Assembly (NCBI GenBank): GCA_903903635.1
Contig: CAIUZK010000253.1
Location: 1 to 42,345, forward strand
Length of the DNA: 42,345 bases
Source of the DNA: an uncultured Bacteroidota bacterium
GTDB taxonomy: Bacteria; Bacteroidota; Bacteroidia; Chitinophagales; Chitinophagaceae
Reading direction: 5' to 3'
In this document: positions 1 through 7,200 of the stretch, in pieces
Layout of the letters: each line of letters begins with the position of its first letter
Position numbering within the stretch: the first letter of the stretch is position 1
Program-made: the position numbers and the translations under genes
The notes under the pieces: generated by a model
What the model was told of the DNA's origin: nothing
Databases searched by the model: none
The model's input: the letters and a program-made list of their open reading frames with translations, nothing else

Positions 1-1
1 A

Positions 2-118
2 ATAGAATATGTAGAAATGGGAGTTGAGATGTACGAAGCAAAATACAAAGAAGGATTGCTGCGCAACTTACAAAAACAAGCTGCGTCACTAAAGCTACAA
101 CTTGTCCCAACTTCATAG
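2..118 (+). CDS. C-terminal end of an unidentified gene, cut by the window edge
   Basis: An open frame runs in from the left edge and stops at TAG 116-118, giving about 38 residues rich in Glu, Lys, Leu and Gln (it ends QLVPTS). The composition and the helical look (YVEMGVEMYEAKYKEGLLRN) would fit the tail of an IS transposase, but I cannot name a family from this much sequence. The following DNA is the 3' end of an unrelated broken gene, which would fit an insertion. Function left open. Confidence 0.4.
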   Translation: MEYVEMGVEMYEAKYKEGLLRNLQKQAASLKLQLVPTS

Positions 119-140
119 TAGTTCAGTGGTAGACGGAGTT

Positions 141-319
141 TTATTAGCACTTCCGGATGCCGCTGCGCGAACATTCGGAAGAACGGAGGAACGGATATTA
201 ACCCGAATAAAATAGTCCCCATCCATACTGCCTACCCTGAAATATTTAAACGGCAATTTGAGCAGGAAGGCTTTGGGAATATATACCTTTGGGATGATGG
301 GGTGGAGTATCAGCTTTAA
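141..319 (+). pseudogene. 3' remnant of an MBL-fold metallo-hydrolase
   Basis: The frame read through 141-319 ends in INPNKIVPIHTAYPEIF, followed by a short acidic tail ending DDGVEYQL. An xP-IHT motif followed by F and a DG-containing last strand is typical of the C-terminal end of MBL-fold exonuclease/RNase-like hydrolases. The TSG at about residue 5 may be what is left of the family's TSGHA motif, but the His is missing and the residues after it are degenerate. There is no start codon or N-terminal domain; the frame is closed by a stop just upstream, at the end of the preceding partial gene. I read this as a fragment of a broken gene. The family call rests on a short stretch. Confidence 0.45.
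150..181. repeat. Stem-loop, 10-bp arms
   Basis: CTTCCGGATG at 150-159 pairs with CATTCGGAAG at 172-181 (one G:T wobble) around a 12-base GC-rich loop. It lies inside the degenerate part of the MBL remnant, just after the preceding partial gene. It could be a transposon-end structure or a terminator without a T-tract. Confidence 0.45.
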
Positions 320-330
320 AACCTAAGTAA

Positions 331-1044
331 ATGAAAGACTTACAAAAAGACAGTCTGCATTATTTCAGGATTGCAAAGCAATTAAATGAAAAGCACCATG
401 ATAGGTTAGTTCTGAATAAACTGCATTTTAGAGGAAGTCTGAATTCGTTTTCATTAATTTCGGTAAGTCCCGAATTTCCAGAGATAGGAGTAGGAAATTT
501 AGAAACTTATAAAATTGGTGAGGAAATTTTGGAAAAGATATTGGAGAATACAATAGTCCTTGATGCTCCAAAACGCCCGATACCTGAAAAAGAAATACAA
601 GCTTGGGTAATTGATTACTCCTTAAATAATCACCGTAAACTACCTTATCCTCTCGCAGATTATATTTTCCTTACTTCTGAATTTGCGTACATGACAATTG
701 GAAATATAAAAGGGCCTGTTTGTGATATTCTTGCACTCGACAATAATAACCGCCTGGCAATAATTGAGATCAAAAGTGAACGTGTTAATGAAGTAAAGCA
801 ACAAGCTATAAACTTTGAAAAAAAGGTAGTAGAAAGAGATGTTTGTTTATTTCATGCACTAATTGGGCTTTTAGGAGGCGCGGGTATAATATGGAATGGT
901 GAAATCAGGAAAATCGCGATCTGGCCTGCTGCTAAAGGAAGGGAGAGAAAAAGAGAACACCTTGAAGTAGATGAAATAAGCTATGAGGTTATAGATAATC
1001 CGAGAGGATATAAATTCAAGTATCAATACAAATCTCCGGGCTAA
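331..1044 (+). CDS. PD-(D/E)XK nuclease-fold protein, stand-alone
   Basis: This 237-residue protein has no signal peptide. Residues 130-150 read D132-ILALDNNNRLAII-E146-I-K148, the D-x13-E-x-K signature of the PD-(D/E)XK nuclease superfamily, with a hydrophobic strand between the acidic residues. An upstream helix around 85-97 (EKEIQAWVID) could supply the extra acidic residue used in DUF91/NucS-type and Card1/Can2-like folds. The fold call comes from this motif; the substrate is unknown. The ATG lies 11 bases after the stop of the MBL remnant. The 3' end is convergent with the next gene, only 5 bp away. No methylase, helicase or specificity subunit is next to it, so it is not an obvious restriction system. 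It could be a defence or repair nuclease, or restriction-gene debris that stayed intact. Confidence 0.65.
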   Translation: MKDLQKDSLHYFRIAKQLNEKHHDRLVLNKLHFRGSLNSFSLISVSPEFPEIGVGNLETYKIGEEILEKILENTIVLDAPKRPIPEKEIQAWVIDYSLNNHRKLPYPLADYIFLTSEFAYMTIGNIKGPVCDILALDNNNRLAIIEIKSERVNEVKQQAINFEKKVVERDVCLFHALIGLLGGAGIIWNGEIRKIAIWPAAKGRERKREHLEVDEISYEVIDNPRGYKFKYQYKSPG

Positions 1045-1049
1045 ATGTA

Positions 1050-1262
1050 TTATTTACCCAAAGCTATTTTCTGCAAACGAACCTTAACATTATCAAGGCT
1101 TCCCTTGCCCGATTTTTCTCCTTCCTTCAATGCAGCGATAAAAGCCAAATCTTCCATTTCTTTAGAAGAATAGGACGCAACTTCCTTTCGCATTTTTTTC
1201 AGGAGATCCAAAAAGAAAGCTTTTTCAGTTTTATCTTTGGTGGGAATTACAATATAGTCCAT
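1050..1262 (-). CDS. Small antitoxin-like protein, orphan
   Basis: This 70-residue protein starts at ATG 1262. It has a short strand at the N-terminus (MDYIVIPTKDK) followed by helices with a Lys/Glu-rich pattern (residues 15-50), and ends in a basic helix. This architecture is common among small type II antitoxin-like proteins of Bacteroidota, but there is no decisive motif. No toxin gene is adjacent: the convergent neighbour is the PD-(D/E)XK protein 5 bp away, and the divergent neighbour is the SUI1-like gene. The gene is likely real because it is compact, has a normal start and fits exactly between its neighbours. The antitoxin role is only a guess. Confidence 0.5.
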   Translation of the reverse strand: MDYIVIPTKDKTEKAFFLDLLKKMRKEVASYSSKEMEDLAFIAALKEGEKSGKGSLDNVKVRLQKIALGK

Positions 1263-1317
1263 GCTGTTTTATATTATTGTAAAGATAACAAAATAACCGA
1301 AATCTAATTTCAAGCCC

Positions 1318-1656
1318 ATGTCTAAAAAACACACTGCCCGCCCTGATGGCCTCGCCTATTCTACCAACAAGGATTTCTTCAATGATTTTCCGGAAGAGGA
1401 AGCTATGGAGACATTACCCAAGGAAAAGCAAAAACTGCGCGTGAAACTGGATACCAAACAACGCGCAGGCAAGGTAGTAACCCTGATAGACGGATTTGTG
1501 GGCACCACAGATGATATTGAGGCGCTGGGCAAACAACTAAAAACAAAATGCGGCGCTGGAGGCAGTGTAAAGGATGGATTTATCATCATCCAGGGAGATT
1601 ATAAGGATAAAGTGATATTGTGGCTGAAGGATTGGGGTTATGTATTGACGAAATGA
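1318..1656 (+). CDS. SUI1/eIF1-like translation factor (YciH family)
   Basis: This 112-residue protein has a basic, disordered N-terminus (about 1-40) and a compact C-terminal domain (about 45-112). The domain has the SUI1 pattern: KVVTLIDGFVG, then a helix (DIEALGKQLKTKCGAGG), then the KDGFIIIQGD strand and a terminal amphipathic stretch ending LKDWGYVLTK. Bacterial SUI1 proteins (YciH) bind the small ribosomal subunit and affect initiation fidelity; they are conserved but dispensable in the species studied. The length is normal. The ATG at 1318 is the only reasonable start. It is divergent from the small gene at 1050-1262 with 55 bp between them. Confidence 0.88.
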   Translation: MSKKHTARPDGLAYSTNKDFFNDFPEEEAMETLPKEKQKLRVKLDTKQRAGKVVTLIDGFVGTTDDIEALGKQLKTKCGAGGSVKDGFIIIQGDYKDKVILWLKDWGYVLTK

Positions 1657-1834
1657 GTTAAAAAGCACATATTAGTTTGAAACAAGCCAGTCGTGTTGGT
1701 TCCCAAATTTGGCAATCCTGATTTTAATGATCTGAATTTAGTTGCTGGTTAGGTTCATACCAGCTACCAAAAACCCGTAGATTTTTATGTTTAATCAGAT
1801 ACCATAATTTCTGCAATTACTTTCTCAGTTTCCT

Positions 1835-1842
1835 TACTTTTG
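1835..1842 (+). promoter_or_regulatory. -7 promoter element TACTTTTG
   Basis: An exact match to the Bacteroidota -7 consensus TAnnTTTG, 48 bases upstream of ATG 1891. It shows that the earlier in-frame TTG at 1840 lies inside the promoter and cannot be the start. No clear -33 TTG at the expected distance. Confidence 0.6.
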
Positions 1843-1890
1843 CATCACATTCACTTTTGTACTCTTACTTTTAACTTTCGACTAAATACA

Positions 1891-2850
1891 ATGCTGCAGG
1901 ATATTATAATACTCAATGAGAAAGAAACCCGTGGTGGTTTTGGTGATGGAATTCTGGAAGCGGGTCGCCGTAATCCGAATGTGGTAGCGCTGACTGCCGA
2001 CCTGGCAGGATCGCTTAAACTGAACGCTTTTATCAAGGAATTTCCTGATCGTTTTGTTCAGTGCGGAATTGCTGAGGCCAATATGATAGGTGTTGCGGCA
2101 GGATTGACTATAGGTGGCAAAATACCGTATACAACCACTTTTGCCAATTTCTCTACGTCGAGAGTTTATGACCAGATTCGGCAGAGTGTGGCCTACAGCA
2201 ATAAGAATGTAAAAATTTGCGCTTCGCATGCCGGATTAACGCTGGGTGAGGATGGTGCAACACACCAGGTACTGGAAGATATAGGCATGATGAAAATGCT
2301 GCCGGGAATGACTGTGATAGTACCATGCGACTATAACCAAACAAAGGCAGCTACAATAGCCATCGCTGATTATGCAGGACCGGTTTACCTGCGCTTTGGC
2401 AGACCTAAATGGCCCAATTTTACGGCTGAAGATCAGAAATTTGAAATAGGAAAAGCACAAGTGCTGGCAGAGGGAACTGACATTTCCTTGTTTGCATGCG
2501 GCCATATGGTTTGGCTGGCTGTGGAAGCTGCTAAGACTCTTGCAGAAAAAGGAATTTCGGCTGAAGTAATCAACATACATACAATAAAGCCACTGGATGA
2601 GGCTGCGGTAGTAGCATCCATTCGCAAAACAGGATGCATAGTTACCGCTGAAGAGCACCAGATAAATGGCGGACTTGGCGACAGCATAGCTAATGTAGCA
2701 GCCCGTGAGTGCCCTGTGCCTCATGAATATGTGGCTGTAATGGATACATTCGGGGAAAGCGGAACACCAAAACAATTGCTGGAAAAATATGGTCTAACTG
2801 CTGCCAATATCGTTATTGCTGCAGAGAAAGCCCTTAGCAGGAAAAAATAG
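1891..2850 (+). CDS. Transketolase, C-terminal subunit
   Basis: The 319-residue protein covers the pyrimidine-binding (PYR) and C-terminal domains of transketolase. Recognisable segments are TRGGFGDGILEAGR at the N-terminus, DLAGSLKLNAF, the FVQCGIAEANMIGVAAGL segment carrying the conserved Glu that activates thiamine diphosphate, HAGLTLGEDGATHQVLEDIG, and a C-terminal HTIKPLD. The thiamine diphosphate-binding N-terminal half (GDGx...N motif) is missing, so this is the small subunit of a split transketolase and needs a separate N-subunit. None is encoded next to it here, which is unusual because the two halves are usually adjacent. It acts in the non-oxidative pentose phosphate pathway. The start at 1891 was chosen over TTG 1840 because the promoter element overlaps the latter. 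The LEA2 gene follows 7 bp after its stop. Confidence 0.9.
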   Translation: MLQDIIILNEKETRGGFGDGILEAGRRNPNVVALTADLAGSLKLNAFIKEFPDRFVQCGIAEANMIGVAAGLTIGGKIPYTTTFANFSTSRVYDQIRQSVAYSNKNVKICASHAGLTLGEDGATHQVLEDIGMMKMLPGMTVIVPCDYNQTKAATIAIADYAGPVYLRFGRPKWPNFTAEDQKFEIGKAQVLAEGTDISLFACGHMVWLAVEAAKTLAEKGISAEVINIHTIKPLDEAAVVASIRKTGCIVTAEEHQINGGLGDSIANVAARECPVPHEYVAVMDTFGESGTPKQLLEKYGLTAANIVIAAEKALSRKK

Positions 2851-2857
2851 CCACACG

Positions 2858-3340
2858 ATGTTTGGTAATGCCAGGAATCAGTTTGTCAGGATAGGATCAT
2901 TGTTACTACTGCCTATGCTGGTATGGATGAGTGCATGTCATGCACCCAGGCAACTCATTTATCAGAATATAGAGCACTTCAGCCTTAAAAATGTCGGATT
3001 ATCAAAATCAACCCTGGCTATGGATATCCGGTTATACAATCCCAATAAGTATGGGATATGCATAAAGGATGCTGATGTGGATGTGTATATGAACGGGAAA
3101 AACCTTGGCAAACTGGATGTAAATAAGCAATGTTATCTTGACGGACGTGATACAGTTTTACTACCCGTGAAACTGGAAGTGGATATGAAAAATGTACTGT
3201 CGGATGTAATGCAGCTTTTCTTAAACACCGAAGTCACCATAAAGGTAAACGGAAAAATAAGGGCAGGCCGCCATGGCCTGTTCATTAATATACCTGTAAG
3301 CTATGAAGGTAAGCAGGATATACTGAGCGGCTTAAAATAA
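2858..3340 (+). CDS. LEA type 2 domain lipoprotein
   Basis: The 160-residue protein begins with a lipoprotein signal peptide: basic NARNQFVR, a hydrophobic LLLLPMLVW stretch, and the lipobox MSAC near residue 25-28. The mature part has the LEA_2/LEA14 pattern (about 40-140): a strand with FSLKNVGLSKSTLAMDIRLY followed by NPNKYGI, where the Asn-Pro-Asn turn is typical, and then the alternating strands of an immunoglobulin-like sandwich. It is expected to be anchored in a membrane facing the periplasm; its role in bacteria is unknown. ATG 2858 is 7 bp after the transketolase stop, so the two are probably co-transcribed although functionally unrelated. A longer in-frame reading from 2816 would overlap the transketolase end and break the signal peptide, so I rejected it. 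Confidence 0.82.
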   Translation: MFGNARNQFVRIGSLLLLPMLVWMSACHAPRQLIYQNIEHFSLKNVGLSKSTLAMDIRLYNPNKYGICIKDADVDVYMNGKNLGKLDVNKQCYLDGRDTVLLPVKLEVDMKNVLSDVMQLFLNTEVTIKVNGKIRAGRHGLFINIPVSYEGKQDILSGLK

Positions 3341-3425
3341 TGACACAGTATTGCCTTAAAGCCTGCCGATACCTGAGCAGGATATACCATTACCAAATAA
3401 TCAGTACAAAAGTAAGCAGCGTAAA

Positions 3426-3962
3426 TTAAAACTCATTCTTCCACATCATACTTTCAACCGGCATACTTGTTCTGCCAGTGTATTTTGCGTTTGATTTTTT
3501 GTTGTACTTATTGATAACATCACCATCGGCGGCAAAATATATAAGCTGGCCAATAGGCATACCTGCATAAACACGCACTTTCTGGATACATGATATTTCC
3601 AGAGTCCAGGCATTGCAGAAACCCACATCACCCTTACCTGCAGTGGCATGAATATTTATTCCCAGCCTGCCCGTAGATGATTTGCCTTCGAGGAATGGGA
3701 TATGCGCATGAGTTTCGGTATACTCGGCAGTAACACCAAGATAGAGATGCCCTGGCTGAAGCACATAGCCATCCTCAGGTATTTCGAAGTGAGTAATAAG
3801 ATTATGTTTACGGGCATCCAGCAGATCTTCATTATACATGGCAAGGTACTTGCCCAGATGAACATCATAAGAATTGGAACCCAGATTTTTGCGATCATAA
3901 GGTTCAATAACAATTGTGCCCTTTTCTATTTCTTCGAGTATACGTGAGTCGGAAAGAATCAT
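3426..3962 (-). CDS. dcd: dCTP deaminase
   Basis: The 178-residue trimeric dUTPase-fold enzyme deaminates dCTP to dUTP for thymidylate synthesis. Visible motifs are MILSDSRIL at the N-terminus, LGSNSYDVHLG (27-37), EGKSSTGRLGI (92-102) for phosphate binding, and WTLEIS (119-124) holding the catalytic Glu122, followed by GMPIGQLIYF with the conserved Gln139. The length is slightly below that of the E. coli enzyme. It could also be a bifunctional dCTP deaminase/dUTPase, since these differ by few residues. It is convergent with the LEA2 gene. A TATATTTG element lies only 4 bases upstream of the ATG, so the mRNA is probably nearly leaderless. Confidence 0.93.
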   Translation of the reverse strand: MILSDSRILEEIEKGTIVIEPYDRKNLGSNSYDVHLGKYLAMYNEDLLDARKHNLITHFEIPEDGYVLQPGHLYLGVTAEYTETHAHIPFLEGKSSTGRLGINIHATAGKGDVGFCNAWTLEISCIQKVRVYAGMPIGQLIYFAADGDVINKYNKKSNAKYTGRTSMPVESMMWKNEF

Positions 3963-3966
3963 AGGG

Positions 3967-3974
3967 CAAATATA
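3967..3974 (-). promoter_or_regulatory. -7 promoter element TATATTTG for dcd
   Basis: Read on the minus strand, this is an exact TAnnTTTG match ending five bases before the dcd ATG, so transcription would start at or next to the start codon. Confidence 0.5.
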
Positions 3975-4288
3975 TAATAAACATTACCTCAACTAATAGC
4001 GAGCTAATACATTTTTAATACAAATGTGAAATAAGCTGTTGATTCATACTAATTAAAAATTAATAAAACCAGTCGAAATCCGAATAAATCCATGCAAACC
4101 ACCTGCGGAATTGTTAGTGTATATTTTTTGCCGTAATTTTAATGTGTTAAGTGTGTTTATGAAATAAGTAATTTATTTCAGGTGTGGCTTATTGTCATGA
4201 TATAGCCGTGGGAATTTAAGAAGGTAATAAGAAGGTTTTTGCAAATAATATCGTCAAATAGAGTAATGTTATAAAGAGGGGAGGGAGT
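3975..4288. other. AT-rich divergent intergenic region
   Basis: About 310 bases between dcd (minus) and the large surface protein (plus). It is very AT-rich with no open frame of note. No exact TAnnTTTG box was found upstream of the plus-strand gene; the nearest candidate, in the T-run around 4125-4135, is off by one position. The plus-strand gene has an unusually strong Shine-Dalgarno-like run, GAGGGGAGGGAG, at 4277-4288. Confidence 0.5.
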
Positions 4289-7200
4289 ATGAAGTTCAGT
4301 TATGGTAGAGTATTGAGAAGGTTGTCGTTATTTGTTTTTCTTATGCTTTCGGCTATCCGGTCGGAGGCTACGCATGTTTTTGGGATTGATCTATATTACA
4401 CCTACGTTTCCGGTAACACCTATTCGGTTCATCTTGTAATATACGGTGATTGTTCAGCAGCGATATTCAGTACATTATCTACCAGCGCACCTGTAATCAA
4501 TGTTTACAATGGCAACACTTCATATACCTCTATAACTCTGGCTATACAAGCACCCGCTTCAGGTGTTGAGGTAACTCCGGTTTGCCCGATAGATATAGAT
4601 AGTACCACCTGCACCAATACTTCTTATGCAATACCGGGGGTAAAAAAGTTTGTATATACGGGTAATGTCACTTTATCTGGCCCATCGGCTGTATGGCGGT
4701 TCCTGTTTCAGGGAAATCTGGGCGGAGGTTATTCGGCAGGAAGGAGCAGCAGTATTACCAATATTCTAACGCCTGGATCTACAACCATGCAACTTGTAGA
4801 CACACTGAACAATACAACATTCAATAATTCGAGCGCGGTATATACATCAATACCTACCCCATTCTTTTGCCTGAGCCAGCCCGCCAATTTTAATCCGGGT
4901 GCAGTTGACCCGAACGGGGATAGCCTTGTGTTTAACCTTGTGCCAGGTATAGATGCAACTACCGGAACTTCAGTATCGTACATTGCTCCGTATACAGCAA
5001 CAGCCCCGATAGGTGTTAGCCCCGGTACTTTTTCATTTAATACAGCTACGGGCCAGTTGGCCTTCACTCCAAACATTCTGCAGAAGGCGCTAACAGTGTA
5101 TAATGTTGAGGAGTTTCATAATGGGGTGCTTAGGGGTACTACCCAGCGCGAGATGACAGTGGTGGTGATAACACCATGTACCAATACACCGCCAAATGGC
5201 AATATCAGCGGCGCATCGGCAGGTACCATAACAGGCGCTACCACACTAAGTATATGCCAGGCAGTAGGGCCATTTAGTTTCCATATCAACCCAACGGATC
5301 CGGATGGCAATCATATAACCATGAGTGTGGCGGGGTTACCAACCGGAGCTACTTTTGGCATTGTAAATAATGGCACAGTATCACCGTTAGGCACATTTTC
5401 ATGGTCGACTACAGGAGTTAGTCCGGGCAATTACATTTTCTACGTTACCTATAAGGATGATGGCTGTCCGCTGGCAGGAGAACAAACAATAGCATATACT
5501 ATCACTGTGCTACCTATGCCTACTGAACTTTTCGCATTGGTTAGTCCGGCTACCTGTCTTGCCAAAGCTGTATTTCATGTTACTCCCGGAGGCTCAGCCA
5601 GTCCGTGGACAATGAAGGTGATACAGGCGGGCGTAACCATACAAACAATAACTGGAGTAACAGGTATGGTGACCGATAGCCTTGTGCCTGGAACTTACAC
5701 CATCAGGATGACCAATCCCAGCGGTTGTTTTGTGGATACCACTATAACTCTTATATCACCTCCATTGCCTGTACCAACGGTAGTTACATCACCTCCGCTT
5801 TGTCCGGGCGGAGCTACCGGAAGTGCCACAATCAGCGGATCCGGTGGACTTGCACCCTATCTTTATGCAATAGGCGGTGGCGCTTATTCGGGTTCCGGAG
5901 TATTTGCCGGATTAAGCCCCGGCAGTTATGTGCTGCACATAAAAGATGCCAACGGATGCGTAAAAGACACGACAGTAACGGTGCCTAATGCACCACTTAT
6001 TTTGTTGCATCTGGGAATACGTAAACCTTTGTGTAACGCCCAGGCCAATGGCAGGGTAGTGATAGATGCCTACAACAGCGTAGCGCCCTACACCTATGCC
6101 CTTGGTTCCGGATTATATACCAGCAATGATACTTTCAATGCGCTAGCGGCAGGGACTTATACTTTTCATATTAAGAATGCCAACGGCTGTATTGCAGATA
6201 CTATTCTTGTATTGGTAGATTCAACAACCATACATGCTACACTGGCTGTTACACCCATTCTATGTCATTCGGGTACAGGCACCGTAACCATGACAGGATC
6301 GTCAGGATTCGGGCCACCATATCTGTATGCCTATAATGGTAATCCTTTCGGGGCGACCAATGTATTCACTTTTGTTGCAGGCACTTATACCATGCACATC
6401 AAAGATTCGAACAACTGTTTTTTTGATACCAGTGTTACACTTACGCAGCCAACAGCAATTGCCTTTACCACTGCCGATACCAATGTGCATTGTAATGGAG
6501 CTGCCACCGGTATTATTGTAATTACAGCCACAGGTGGTACACCAGGATACCTGTATAATGTGGATGGCGGTGCATGGTCGGTTTTGAATGTACTAAGCGG
6601 ACTAACAGCAGGGGTACATCTGGCCGGAGTAAAAGACATAAACGGATGTATAGACACAATACCCGTAACGATAACACAACCTACACCTGTGCGTATTGAT
6701 TCGGTTATAAGGCATCAGCCGCTCTGCAATGCAGGATCTAATGGTTCGCTGACCATCTATGCTTCGGGAGGGGTAAGTACCTATACCTATGCACTTGGGG
6801 CCGGGGCATATAGCTCATCGAGTTTATTCCCTGCCCTGGCAGCAGGTACTTACATTTTGCATGTGAAGGATGCCAACGGATGTATAAAAGATACCACAGT
6901 AAATCTGCTGCAACCAGGAATCATTTTACCTGCTGCCACAGTTAAGAAATCGGTATGCAGCACACTGGCAAACGGGAAAGTAACCCTTAGTGCCAGCGGC
7001 GGCACTCCTGGTTATACCTTTGCCATGGGTACAGGTGTTTATGGCACAACATCCGTATTTACGCCATTAGCGGCAGGTACATATACCTTTCATATTAAGG
7101 ATGCTAATTCCTGTATACATGATACAATAATTGTAGTATCTGATTCCTTATTGGTTTCAGGTGCATTTACAATTACTGCTGCCTTGTGTTATAACCAGTC

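Noticed and set aside
118-135. tRNA-like D-loop sequence (GTTCAGTGGTAGAC)
   Set aside because: Only this short stretch resembles a tRNA; there is no acceptor stem, anticodon arm or T-loop around it.
4729-5076. 115-codon minus-strand frame inside the surface protein gene
   Set aside because: Lies wholly within the well supported large coding region and matches no family.
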